DNA of 64,000 bases from Anodontia alba (taxonomy: Eukaryota > Mollusca > Bivalvia > Lucinida > Lucinidae), in the NCBI GenBank assembly GCA_964016985.1, contig OZ024821.1, positions 130,163,323-130,227,322 on the forward strand. The letters are read 5' to 3'. The notes beneath the pieces were generated by a model, which worked only from the letters and a program-made list of their open reading frames with translations, did not search any database and was not told where the DNA came from. This document shows positions 49,101-53,480 of the stretch, one piece after another. Made by a program: the position numbers and the translations under genes. How positions within the stretch are numbered: the first letter of the stretch is position 1; each line of letters opens with the position of its first letter.

Positions 49101-52064
49101 ATTATTACCTTTCTATTGTCTTGATGCCAGGCGAAGTGTCCGTGGCCGAGTGGTTAGCGCTTCCGACTTTGGATCACAAGGTCCTGGGTTTGAATCCCTC
49201 AGGAGGTGGAACTCAGCTCATGTCCGTACAGCCTTTCATGGCACAGAGCATTTCATTATCACTCTTCTATTGTCTTAATGACTTAGATAATGTTGAAGGG
49301 GACATAAAACACCAAATCATCATCAGCTTGATGCCAGGCTTCATAGCACAGTTGGTAGCCCATCTGATTGTAGATCCCAGGGTAGCAAGTTTGAATCCCA
49401 GCGCTGCCACAAAACTTTCAAGGAGATTGACCTTGATGTAATCTCTATGGTCATTTTCCCTCTTCTGCTGAATCATGAAGGATAATTGTAAGTTACTGGC
49501 AAAAGTACTGGTTTATTGCTTAGAGGGCTAAGCCTGCCCAGGAAGTGTAGGTTAATTGACTGGTTTTACATGACCATAACAGTATTGACTGGGCCATAAA
49601 CTCAAAATATAATCAGATTAAAAACTGTCTAGCTATTACTTAAATACTGTTGAAAGAGACATAAATCACCAAATCATCATTATCTGTCACAGTATTGAGG
49701 GTAAATATGGTAAGTTCAAATAAAGGAAGTATTCAGTAGACAATTGTGTACCAAAGCAGATCTTGTTCGCAAATTAACTAGTCATTGAAAAAGGGACATT
49801 TAAAAAGATGACAGATGAGAAGCATTGGAGTTATGCAGAATTATATGACTATTTTATATGTATTTTACTAAAAAATAAGAAGTTTCCTTTTGATGGTTGA
49901 TGATGGTGGAGACCCCTCTTTATTATTAATTCTGGCATCACCTTTAAGAAGAATTGATACAATTACAAGGGATTAATTTTTATTAACCCGTTTCCAACTG
50001 AAAATTCTTTTTATTAGAATGATGAATGTCGGCGGGAGTGATTGGTCTGGCGGGTGGGTTGGCCAGGTTTTTCAACGGAAAACTCTGGTTATCAATATGA
50101 TGAACGTCAGTGGGTGGGTGGGCTGGTGGAAGTCAGGTTTCCTTGTCCGGAGCATAACTCAGAAACTGTTCGAAATATTTTAATGACTTTTGGTAGGATT
50201 ATAGAATGGGGCAAGGTAGGAGAGTTATAAACAAGAATGACAACTCTTGCGCATTTTATTTTCCAGTTACCCCACCCCCTTTATATGGACATTTTTGTTT
50301 TCAGTCTTTAACTAGGAAACCATTGTAAAGAATGAGGCGAGAAGGAATGCAATGTACAAGAGTAACAACTCTCATGCTTTTTGTTTTCCAGTCATCCTCC
50401 TTTTTTTATTGACATTTTCAGTCTATAACTCGGATATCATTTGAAATAGTTTAATGATTCTTGGAAGGATTACAAAATAGGGTAAGGCGGAGTGTCTTGT
50501 ACAAGAATGACAACTCTTGCGCTTTTTGTTTTCTAGTTATCCCTCCTTTTATATTGACATTTTTCGTTTTCAGCCTAGGAAACAGTTTCAAATATTATCA
50601 TGATACTTGGTAGGACTATAGAACAGGGCGAGATGGAGAGTCATGTACAAAAATGACAACTGTCATCCTTTTGGTTTTTCAGTTATCCTCCCATTTATTT
50701 AGACTTTTTTTTCATTTTCAGTCTATAACACGTAAAACTGTTTGAAGTATTTTAATGATACTTGGTAGAATTACCTGGTTTTCGTAATTCTTAAATATGT
50801 CAGGTTTTATACTTCATGCATACCTGACACGTGGCCGGCCTCGGTGGCTCAGTTGGATGCACCTCTGACTGCTGATCAGGAGGTTGCAGGTTCGACCTCC
50901 ACCGGGTCGGCAACATTCTTTCGCGGAAATTGATTATGAAATAGGTAAACAAACCACGCTCAACATGACCCCATTGAGTTGACTGGACTGTAAAACCTCA
51001 ACACAAACAAATACCTGACTCGTTATTGTTATGGCCATTTGAATACCGAACCAAACTGGTATACCATTTTGATGCAAATGACCCTTATGGATTGACGCGC
51101 CATTAAACCTGAATTCATCATCAAGGGAGACAACTGTCGTAATTGCTTTTTCTCCCTTCTGAAAAGGGTTCTACATTGAAAGGAAAGAATTTGCTCGCCT
51201 TCGAGCAAATCCTTTTCAGAAGGGATTGGTATGCAGGACAGCCAACAGATAATCACAAAAGTTATCTCCCTTGTCAGCTAAATGGCAGAAAATCTACCAA
51301 ATGTATCAAGTCTTCTTAACTTTTTTTTTTTTTTTCATGATTTTACAGGTCCTAGAGATGTACCACCAGATATTCTTGGAGTGATAGAGAATTACATGAA
51401 ATATTTCTTTGGATGTCAGATCTGTGTTGAGCATTTTTCCAAAGGGGCTTCCTTCATACAGCCAGCGGACAGACAGCCCAGAAATGCAGTTCTGTGGCTC
51501 TGGAGGGGTCATAATATAGCCAATAGCAGACTCCAGAAAGATCCCACAGAAGATCCCAAGCATTTAAAGGTGCAGTTCCCCCCCAAACAGCTTTGTCCAG
51601 AATGTTATACCGGTGATAAATTTGATGAAGAAAAAGTTTTTGATTTCTTGCTCAAATTTTACGGTGCCAAAAATATCATTAAGTATAAGGATGAGAGTGA
51701 AGAAGATTATTCCGATATTGATGATAATCTAGACATGCAAAATGGGCAGAATCAAAAACAGCTAGACTGGTGGGAGCTTCATCAACGGAAACAAGGTCTT
51801 GAAAGAATACATTCCTTGCATCTGCAAAAAAATCAGCAGAAACATAAGAAATTGGAAGCACAGAGACACAATATTAGGGGTATAGAAAATAAGAATTTAC
51901 AGTTCCAAGGGACTAGGGGTGTTATACGTGGTTGGGGGTTTAGTAATTTTGACATGGGTATGTGTATTACATTTTATTTGATGTGCACTCTTATTATAGT
52001 GTTGCTGTACTACCATTTTATAGTGCGAAGAAAGTATAAACCTTTTCGAATCTTTTCTATGTAA
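14744..52064 (+). CDS. Quiescin sulfhydryl oxidase (QSOX), complete, ten coding exons, 666 aa
   Basis: QSOX is a secretory-pathway flavoenzyme that makes disulfides in client proteins and passes electrons to O2, giving H2O2. Joining 14744-14981, 22438-22538, 25394-25542, 36616-36706, 37727-37863, 39925-40110, 44169-44298, 46290-46403, 47740-47878 and 51349-52064 gives 2001 nt with no stop or phase error. Domains: signal peptide 1-20; thioredoxin domain with active CGHC 61-64, C92/C101 pair and cis-Pro110; second thioredoxin fold about 163-245 without CXXC; helix-rich region about 290-385; Erv/ALR FAD domain about 393-525 with structural C397/C409, FAD-proximal CQIC 451-454, the WLWxxHNxxNxRL signature 478-490 and C-terminal CPEC 511-514; acidic linker; membrane helix about 632-652 with a short basic tail. 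Sequons lie at N37 and N272. All redox pairs of animal QSOX are present at the usual spacing, so it should be active. The long, membrane-anchored form is encoded. Confidence 0.97.
15094..15155. repeat. 62-base direct repeat, copy 1 (ATACCGGAAAGCAACC units)
   Basis: Contains three ~21-base units ATACCGGAAAGCAAC. Identical to 16196-16257. The two copies bracket about 1 kb that includes the hAT-like MITE. Confidence 0.88.
15199..15543. repeat. MITE with 8-base TSD (hAT-like)
   Basis: TSD AAGTGGTC at 15191-15198 and 15544-15551. TIR G-run then TGCTTGCTGGTCAG...GTACCGATGCTTGAACAAA, matched by TTGTTCAAGCATCGGTAC...CAAGCGCCCTCCCC. Confidence 0.8.
16196..16257. repeat. 62-base direct repeat, copy 2
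   Basis: Identical base for base to 15094-15155, while the flanks differ. Confidence 0.88.
16470..16870 (-). repeat. Two copies of a SINE with Ala-tRNA-like head
   Basis: Minus-strand heads at about 16500-16560 and 16773-16845 read AGAGCACCTG, a loop with TGC anticodon-like bases, then a Gly/Val-like B box. Both share the flank AAGTGTGCC and are about 280 bases apart. Mispaired arms argue against real tRNA genes. Confidence 0.6.
16893..17030. repeat. Family A hairpin MITE, partial
   Basis: Begins GCATGGCGTCCCATAAAAGG and runs through the core to AAAACGTGGTAATGG, where it is cut off. Confidence 0.7.
17050..17275 (+). repeat. Dispersed repeat shared with 52455-52640
   Basis: Both copies read CCAACTGATATTGGCTTACA ... 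GGAATGTTTTTATTTCTTC and end in a CT-rich tract. Confidence 0.7.
17280..21530. other. QSOX intron 1, mostly without recognised elements
   Basis: Contains TG/CA and T-run simple repeats and short unrelated frames. I see no exon required by QSOX here, since exons 1 and 2 join in phase. Confidence 0.5.
21534..21890. repeat. TA-flanked MITE (Tc1/mariner-like ends)
   Basis: TA-CAGTCAAACTTCAATGGCTC ... GAGCTATTGAGGTTTTACTG-TA. A diverged half copy lies at about 12471-12560 (AACTTCAATAGCTCGAACAT). Confidence 0.8.
21991..22234. repeat. GGGCCCAG hairpin MITE, family D copy 2
   Basis: Full element GGGCCCAGTTGTTCAAAGC ... GAACAACTGGGCCC, about 200 bases before QSOX exon 2. Confidence 0.92.
22438..22538 (+). 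CDS. QSOX exon 2: rest of the first thioredoxin domain
   Basis: Residues 80-113, with ALDCAE (C92), C101 and cis-proline P110 in HAFPNFK. Acceptor TTTTTTGCCAG, donor AAG|GTAAAT. It joins exon 1 in phase 1 to give ...LKGWRP. Confidence 0.95.
22766..22808. repeat. C-run
   Basis: About 43 bases broken by one A, 230 bases after QSOX exon 2. Other C-runs: 31098-31115 (before (CA)n to 31158) and 39019-39034. Confidence 0.9.
22830..23460. repeat. Tandem repeat array, ~160 base period, four units
   Basis: Each unit has GTGGATTTTCACCAAACTTG, a GGTTTGGGATTGCTAATGGG box and TTTTTGACAGAGTTATC. A second array of the same unit is at 24825-25370. Confidence 0.85.
23545..24170. repeat. Tandem repeat array, ~165 base period, four units
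   Basis: Each unit has GAAGGC..GCCTTTGATATTTGG, ATCTAGTGGACCTTTACCAA and a CCCTGGGGTCAAAA box. Separate family from its neighbours. Confidence 0.82.
24825..25370. repeat. Tandem repeat array, ~160 base period, same unit as 22830
   Basis: Begins with CTGTCTGTCCATC simple repeats; three to four units, ending about 20 bases before QSOX exon 3's branch-point region. Confidence 0.85.
25394..25542 (+). CDS. QSOX exon 3: end of first thioredoxin domain and linker to the second
   Basis: Residues 114-162 plus two bases, starting LFKPYS and ending KLEPL. The human enzyme has matching FFKAFT and PLEP segments. Acceptor TTATTACAG, donor GA|GTAAGT. Confidence 0.93.
25560..26360. other. QSOX intron 3, palindromic AT-rich stretch
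   Basis: Includes the inverse pair TATACCATGGTTCTGCGCAT / ATGCGCATGAACCATGGTAT (about 25983-26072). No gene. Confidence 0.6.
26369..26576. repeat. piggyBac-like hairpin MITE, family B copy 1
   Basis: Flanked by TTAA on both sides. TIR CCCTTGTCCTGCTGAA. Central palindrome AAACAGTGTAGATCCAGATC with arms meeting at GGCTTCTGAAGAAGCC. Confidence 0.9.
26667..26855. repeat. Family C hairpin MITE
   Basis: AGCTCCAGATAAGG ... arms AAAACATGTTGTGG and ATTAGAAGCGC/GCTTCTAATGAGT. Other family C copies or arms: 28238-28330, 28985-29090, 38199-38300, 39335-39455, 42025-42151, 42595-42774, 43330-43440, 54215-54400 and 57613-57800. Confidence 0.75.
26997..27309 (+). repeat. tRNA-derived SINE, full length
   Basis: Same family as at 4186. 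Exact TSD TTGCTGGATG at 26987-26996 and 27310-27319. The A and B box region is diverged (GGTTTGACCCC). Confidence 0.93.
27574..27779. repeat. piggyBac-like hairpin MITE, family B copy 2
   Basis: TTAA on both sides, same TIR and palindromic core as at 26369. Confidence 0.9.
28536..28762. repeat. Hairpin repeat, same group as at 4836
   Basis: AGCGAAAATGTGTCTTCAAG ... AAAGACACATTTTCGC, with inner TCTGATCTGGGCATTTGC. Confidence 0.65.
28985..29090. repeat. Family C type hairpin, short form
   Basis: Arms AAAAGCATATGTTGTTGGTA and TACCAACAGCATATGCTTTT meet at GAAGTTGAGGCAATTC; nearly perfect stem. Confidence 0.8.
29351..30390. mobile_element. Foldback-like element with tandemly repeated inverted arms
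   Basis: Left arm (29351-29520) has several copies of GGACATTTGCCCCC about 35-40 bases apart; right arm (29875-30390, interrupted by a SINE) has the inverse GGGGGCAAATGTCC at similar spacing. Flanked by an exact 8-base TSD AACCATTA (29343-29350 and 30391-30398). No transposase; the middle (29521-29874) has no convincing ORF. Confidence 0.82.
30029..30329 (+). repeat. tRNA-derived SINE, full length
   Basis: Inserted inside the foldback-like element at 29351-30390. Exact 14-base TSD CCATTAATAGATTT at 30015-30028 and 30330-30343. Confidence 0.95.
30503..30568 (+). repeat. SINE, tRNA-like head only
   Basis: About 65 bases of the tRNA-related head (CCTCGGTGGCTCAGTCGGAT ... AGGTTCGATT), truncated where a hairpin MITE begins. 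Confidence 0.75.
30707..30926. repeat. Insert of GGGGAACAAGGGAACA repeats inside a hairpin MITE
   Basis: GAGGCCCGCCCAGGGG ... CTAGGAGGGCCTC bound several GGGGAACAAGGGAA-like units. The surrounding family C hairpin resumes on both sides (30570-30706 and 30927-30960). Confidence 0.6.
31098..31158. repeat. C-run and (CA)n microsatellite
   Basis: C18 followed by (CA)n with CCCCCAT interruption, directly upstream of the SINE at 31180. Confidence 0.92.
31180..31479 (+). repeat. tRNA-derived SINE, full length
   Basis: Starts just after a C-run/(CA)n microsatellite, which hides the TSD. The head, body and tail of the family are all present. Confidence 0.88.
31791..33063. repeat. TTAA-flanked element with nested insertions
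   Basis: TTAA-CCCATTGTAG at the left and CTACAATGGG-TTAA at the right. Contains a hairpin core near 31830-31890, then an element starting AGTGTAACCTAGATATG (about 31903) and ending GGAATGCACCTGTAG (about 32947), which itself holds the SINE at 32286-32591. Confidence 0.7.
32286..32591 (+). repeat. tRNA-derived SINE, full length, near consensus
   Basis: TSD TACACTGTTCGA / TACACTGTTTGA at 32274-32285 and 32592-32603. It lies inside two older nested elements. Confidence 0.93.
33508..33820 (+). repeat. tRNA-derived SINE, full length
   Basis: TSD CCACTATA at 33500-33507 and 33821-33828. Confidence 0.92.
33931..34275. repeat. TA-flanked MITE (Tc1/mariner-like ends)
   Basis: TA-TAGTTGACTCTCGTTATCTC ... 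GAGATAATGAGAGTCGACTG-TA, with inner palindrome AAAAGAGGGGAAATTGCTCC / GGAGCAATTTCTCCTC. Confidence 0.82.
34340..34695. repeat. Long imperfect palindrome (~170-base arms)
   Basis: The left half from TATTCCTTAAATATAGACAT is repeated inverted, ending TGTCTATTTTTGAGGAATAT. The centre CATTAATTCAGAGATACG / CGTATCTCTGAATTAATG is perfect. Confidence 0.82.
35150..35326. repeat. Hairpin MITE, TTAAGGAGGAGTA family
   Basis: GTAAGGACTTGGTGATAATT ... ATCAAATACTCCTCC-TTAA; the right TTAA is shared with the family A copy that follows. Confidence 0.8.
35331..35549. repeat. TTAA-flanked hairpin MITE, family A
   Basis: TTAA-CCCATTT ... AAATGGG-TTAA with core AGACCCAGATCAGATGCCAC. Directly abuts the TTAA end of the neighbouring hairpin at about 35150-35326. 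Confidence 0.85.
35992..36197. repeat. piggyBac-like hairpin MITE, family B copy 3
   Basis: TTAA on both sides. Left TIR CCCTAGTCCTGCTGAA; one core arm has a small deletion. Confidence 0.9.
36616..36706 (+). CDS. QSOX exon 4: start of the redox-inactive second thioredoxin fold
   Basis: Residues 163-193, including VALVFEEENSYIGRQ, which matches the (A)LIFE...SYLGR segment of animal QSOX. Acceptor TTTTTGTAG, donor CAG|GTATGT. The preceding intron, 25543-36615, is the longest and richest in SINEs. Confidence 0.93.
37172..37463 (+). repeat. Second tRNA-SINE family sharing the central body
   Basis: Head like CATAGCACATCGGTAGCA... CAGGTTTGAATCC, followed by the CACTGATTCAAGAAGGGCAG and AAGCCTGCCCAG body motifs of the main family. 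A related copy lies at about 49345-49612. Confidence 0.75.
37464..37695. repeat. GGGCCCAG hairpin MITE, family D copy 3
   Basis: Full element with a small deletion near the right TIR; its end is about 30 bases from QSOX exon 5. Confidence 0.9.
37727..37863 (+). CDS. QSOX exon 5: second thioredoxin fold
   Basis: Residues 194-238 plus two bases. It contains KYGITEFPSMYLI, the counterpart of the KFGVTDFPSCYLL segment in the human protein, including its cis-Pro. Donor GGCAA|GTAAGT. A nine-copy-family hairpin MITE ends only about 30 bases upstream (37464-37695). Confidence 0.94.
38290..39140. repeat. Tandem repeat array, ~180-270 base period
   Basis: Units with TTAAAGTTTTTAAGACCTCA, ACCTTATCACCGATTTGATT and AGGTCACAGA. 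A C-run at 39019-39034 lies inside. Confidence 0.78.
39679..39843. repeat. TTAA-flanked hairpin MITE, TTAAGGAGGAGTA family
   Basis: TTAA on both sides; core shortened. It ends about 80 bases before QSOX exon 6. Confidence 0.87.
39925..40110 (+). CDS. QSOX exon 6: linker between thioredoxin fold and helix-rich region
   Basis: Residues 239-300 plus two bases. It is lysine-rich and least conserved, with sequon N272-N-S. Acceptor CTCTACAG, donor ATAAA|GTAAGC. It is in phase with exons 5 and 7 (AA|G Lys codons at both junctions). Confidence 0.9.
40147..40575. repeat. Composite: family C hairpin interrupted by family D
   Basis: Family C termini ATAGCTCCAGATAA ... CAGCTTATCTGGTGGAGC enclose a hairpin with ACTCATTAGGAACGCC / GGCTTCTAATGAGTACCC and a complete family D element. 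Starts 37 bases after QSOX exon 6. Confidence 0.82.
40301..40544. repeat. GGGCCCAG hairpin MITE, family D copy 4, nested in a family C hairpin
   Basis: Inserted between AAATATTTATCT and TGGATACT of a family C element (40147-40575). Confidence 0.92.
40622..42020. repeat. Element with ~155 base tandem core, seven units
   Basis: Starts ATACGCCCGTTTGAAAAACG followed by CCGTCCGTCC, then units with TCCTCCTACAGTTTACATCC, GATCAAGCTGAAACTT and ACCATGATGTGGAGCAG, and ends GGGCGTATAATGCCCCGCTT. The inverted ends (ACGCCCGT / ACGGGCGT) mark one mobile unit. Confidence 0.85.
42025..42151. repeat. Family C hairpin, left arm deleted
   Basis: CTTATTTCTCC joined directly to GAGGCGCTTCTAATGAGTAC; right end CCCCTCATGTCTGGAGC. 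Confidence 0.72.
42595..42774. repeat. Family C hairpin MITE
   Basis: GGCTCCATATAAGGC ... CTTATTTCTCC, GAGGCCCTTCTAATGAGTAC, ending CCCCTGTTATCTGGAGCTAT. Confidence 0.75.
43133..43264. repeat. Hairpin MITE, family E, one half
   Basis: From CAGTTCTAACGAGTACCCAC to AATAGGCGTGTTTTTGT; only one arm remains. Confidence 0.75.
43904..44078. repeat. TTAA-flanked hairpin MITE, TTAAGGAGGAGTA family
   Basis: TTAA-GGAGGAGTATTTGGGGAT ... CACCAAATACTCCTTC-TTAA. Nearly perfect palindrome with GTGCCTCGCTGAGGCGC centre. It ends about 90 bases before QSOX exon 7. Confidence 0.88.
44169..44298 (+). CDS. QSOX exon 7: helix-rich region
   Basis: Residues 301-344, YMKDLESTLHYSF...LKSFVQVLVK, matching YMADLESALHYIL...LKKFVAVLAK of human QSOX1. 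Acceptor ATAACCCAG, donor AAG|GTACGT. Confidence 0.95.
44852..45155 (+). repeat. tRNA-derived SINE, full length, near consensus
   Basis: TSD CCTGTAGTATT at 44840-44850, repeated as CCTGTAGTATA at 45156-45166. Confidence 0.93.
45377..45595. repeat. Hairpin MITE, family G
   Basis: GGGGAATGGGTACACTTTCA ... core AAAGGAAAGAATTTGCTCCC / GGGAGCAAATTCTTTCCTTT, near perfect. Other copies at 47958-48195, 51122-51317, 58255-58400 and 60382-60600. Confidence 0.8.
45795..46060. repeat. Single-unit relative of the GCCCCCAACTTG element
   Basis: TGATGCCCCCAACTTGAAAA then TTTGTCCATTCCTTTG; no tandem core left. Confidence 0.55.
46290..46403 (+). CDS. QSOX exon 8: helix-rich region
   Basis: Residues 345-382, starting YFPGRHVVNDLL, the counterpart of YFPGRPLVQNFL. 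Phase 0 at both ends. Acceptor ATTTTACAG, donor CAG|GTACAC. Confidence 0.95.
46873..47010 (+). repeat. Diverged relative of the Ser/Leu-tRNA-like SINE
   Basis: TTAGCACTCCTGACTTACAA ... CCCAGGTTTGAATCC and CACTTCATTGCACAGAGC match the copy at 49136. Confidence 0.6.
47162..47367. repeat. piggyBac-like hairpin MITE, family B copy 4
   Basis: TTAA on both sides, same TIR and core; lies about 370 bases upstream of QSOX exon 9. Confidence 0.9.
47436..47642. repeat. MITE, second copy of the element at 52132
   Basis: CCTAATCTCCTCACCATGAA ... TTGCGCTCAACCCTCGAG; left TIR missing. Confidence 0.78.
47740..47878 (+). CDS. QSOX exon 9: start of the Erv/ALR domain
   Basis: Residues 383-428 plus one base. 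WIGCQGSEPKYRGYPCGMW and LFHTLTV are nearly invariant in QSOX; C397 and C409 form the structural disulfide. Acceptor TTCCTACAG, donor AAAAG|GTAGAA. Confidence 0.96.
47958..48195. repeat. Hairpin MITE, family G, just after QSOX exon 9
   Basis: GGCAATGGATACACTTGG ... GTATCCATTCCCAT, with core GAATTTGCTCCC/GGGAGCAAATTC. Begins about 80 bases below the exon 9 donor. Confidence 0.8.
48749..48983. repeat. GGGCCCAG hairpin MITE, family D copy 5
   Basis: Outer TIRs diverged (GGGTCCAGTTG / CAACTGATCCC); core arm shortened on the left. Confidence 0.85.
48985..49128 (+). repeat. Diverged relative of the Ser/Leu-tRNA-like SINE
   Basis: Head decayed, but CATGGGTTCCAATCC and CTTCACTGCACAGAGC match. Lies directly before the copy at 49136. 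Confidence 0.55.
49136..49330 (+). repeat. SINE with Ser/Leu-tRNA-like head
   Basis: GTCCGTGGCCGAGTGGTTAG (A box) and GGGTTTGAATCCC (B box), then a tail CACCAAATCATCATC. Diverged relatives at about 46873-47010 and 48985-49128. It is too far from a foldable tRNA end to be called a tRNA gene. Confidence 0.75.
49345..49612 (+). repeat. Second tRNA-SINE family, second copy
   Basis: CATAGCACAGTTGGTAGCCC head with AAGTTTGAATCCC B box, CTGCTGAATCATGAAGGA body and AAGCCTGCCCAG. Diverged from the copy at 37172. Confidence 0.7.
49985..50790. repeat. Tandem repeat array, ~180-190 base period, four units
   Basis: Units with GAAATATTTTAATGACTTTT, GGTAGGATTATAGAATGGGG and ACAAGAATGACAACTCTTGC, ending in the SINE at 50829. 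Confidence 0.82.
50829..51010 (+). repeat. tRNA-derived SINE with internal deletion
   Basis: Head and tail of the family joined after loss of about 120 bases of body. TSD ATACCTGAC at 50820-50828 and 51011-51019 shows it inserted as one unit. Confidence 0.9.
51122..51317. repeat. Hairpin MITE, family G, just before QSOX exon 10
   Basis: GGGAGACAACTGTCGT ... core GAATTTGCTCGC/CGAGCAAATCC, ending CAAATGTATCAAGTCTTC. Its end is about 30 bases from the exon 10 acceptor. Confidence 0.75.
51349..52064 (+). CDS. QSOX exon 10: FAD/CXXC core, CPEC, membrane anchor, stop
   Basis: Residues 429-666. YFFGCQICVEHF holds the flavin-proximal CQIC 451-454; WLWRGHNIANSRL is the FAD-binding signature; CPEC is at 511-514. 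A long acidic, Gln/His/Lys-rich linker follows, then a membrane helix of about 20 residues and a tail RRKYKPFRIFSM. Reading upstream of 51349 in the same frame is intron. Acceptor T-run followed by TTTTACAG. Confidence 0.97.
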
Positions 52065-52131
52065 ATCTTTGCTAGGTAATTTATTTTTGTTATAAAAACC
52101 ACAACATGTGAAAAATGTTCTTATTACATAT

Positions 52132-52369
52132 CGAGGGTTGAACGCAAGACTGTCGTAAGTCAGATGGTTGTTTTTCCCCAAACCTAATCTCCTCACCATA
52201 AAGGCGTTATGAAGATTACAACATTTCTTTCTGTAAACAATGAAAATTTATGTGCCATTGCTCGTATGAGCAGTGGCACCTAAATTTGCATTGTTTACAA
52301 AGTTGCCCCTAAACAAGGGTTTCAAAAATATGTTTGAGTTACTACAGTCTTGCGCTCAACCCTCGATAT
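52132..52369. repeat. MITE in the QSOX 3' region
   Basis: CGAGGGTTGAACGCAAGACT ... AGTCTTGCGCTCAACCCTCG; core AATTTATGTGCCATTGCTCG / CAGTGGCACCTAAATT. A second copy lacking the left TIR lies at 47436-47642, before exon 9. Confidence 0.82.
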
Positions 52370-52454
52370 GCAGACAATAAGGCCCAAATCAGACTACACA
52401 CTCATTGTCCTTTACAATGTCTTTGGATATTGTAGTACCCTGAGGGTAGGTTGG

Positions 52455-52640
52455 GTTAGGCAAAGGTGTCTTGTATCTTACGTCACCAGAATGTCCAACT
52501 GATATTGGCTTACAGTTGGGTAAGGCCTGCTATCCGTGCAACAGGTAAGAGTAGAGGGGGAATGTTTTTATTTCTTCTGTTTCTTCACTTTCATTCATTT
52601 TCTTTTCTCCCCTGTCCCTCTCTTTGATCTACTCTACATG
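52455..52640 (+). repeat. Dispersed repeat, second copy
   Basis: Same order of motifs as at 17050: CCAACTGATATTGGCTTACA, GGCCTGCTATCC, GGGGGAATGTTTTTATTTC. Confidence 0.7.
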
Positions 52641-52683
52641 TAATTAAATGCTAATTCAATAAAAAAAAGTGCACTGATCAGAC

Positions 52684-53122
52684 GGCAGGTATCATAGCTC
52701 TAGATAAGCCACTTTTTTCAACCGAAAAATATTGATATTTCTCTTATTTCTTAAAAACATATGTTGTGGGCACTCATTAAAAGCACCTTACCTAGGCACT
52801 TCTAGTGACTACCCAAAACATATGTTTTCATTGTGAAATAAGAAAAATATTTATCTGGGCCCAGTTGTTCAAAACTAACGATGTCGTCAGTTAACGATTC
52901 GTTAAAATTTACATCGAGTGATACGCAAATATGCTGAAATTTTTTTCTGAAAAAATGTGAGTAGCTTTTGCAGTGCAAAAGCTTCTCACGTTTTTTCAGC
53001 AAAAAATATCAGAATATTGTGTATTGAATCCGCTAAAACAGTTAACGAAATGACCCTTAACGAGCGTGTTAAGCTAACGATGCTTTGAACAACCGGGCCC
53101 TGGATACTTGCTACCTGGAGCT
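52684..53122. repeat. Composite: family C hairpin interrupted by family D, second copy
   Basis: ATAGCTCTAGATAAGCC ... family D ... TGGATACTTGCTACCTGGAG. Same order and same junction as at 40147. Confidence 0.82.
52857..53100. repeat. GGGCCCAG hairpin MITE, family D copy 6, nested in a family C hairpin
   Basis: Same insertion junction as copy 4: AAATATTTATCT-GGGCCC ... GGGCCC-TGGATACT. Confidence 0.92.
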
Positions 53123-53244
53123 GTATGTGTGTGCAGAGCTGGCCCTTCTCTGTTCTGTGGCATATGAACATATTTCTCATGTTGTTGGCTGTTTCTCATT
53201 TCTTGTTGCATAATACAAATGCATCTTGCAAAAAGCATGGTTAA

Positions 53245-53480
53245 CCCTTAAAGCGCCAAGAAAAACTGTATCTGAAAATGTCGTCTGACATGTCGTCTGC
53301 TGAATATTCTTGCAGACTTTTCAAACCTATTTTTGCATACAGGCAAACAGTGTGGACCCTGATCAGACTGCTCCTAAAGGAGCAGTCTGATCTGGGTCCA
53401 CACTGTTTGCAAAAATGACTTTTAAAATCACAAGCAGATGACAAAGCAGACGACAACAGTTGTGATTGGCGCTTTAAGGG
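53245..53480. repeat. TTAA-type hairpin MITE, family H
   Basis: TTAA-CCCTTAAAGCGCCAAG ... TTGGCGCTTTAAGGG-TTA. Core AAACAGTGTGGACCCTGATC / GATCTGGGTCCACACTGTTT meeting at GCTCCTAAAGGAGC. Confidence 0.85.

Larger units (their letters stand above)
52065..52665 (+). other. QSOX 3' UTR region; candidate polyA signal AATAAA at 52658-52663
   Basis: After TAA there is no further conserved frame. A hairpin element starts 68 bases downstream (52132-52369) and a dispersed repeat at about 52455-52640. AATAAA at 52658-52663 is the first canonical signal I see, but it sits at the end of a repeat, so it may not be the one used. Confidence 0.3.

Noticed and set aside
49136..49210. Possible tRNA-Ser/Leu gene
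   Set aside because: Good boxes, but no complementary acceptor stem, and the sequence continues into a conserved SINE body.
51282..51348. Upstream extension of the last QSOX exon to an ATG at 51282
   Set aside because: It includes the T-run and acceptor of the intron; phase-correct joining to exon 9 at 51349 gives the conserved sequence.
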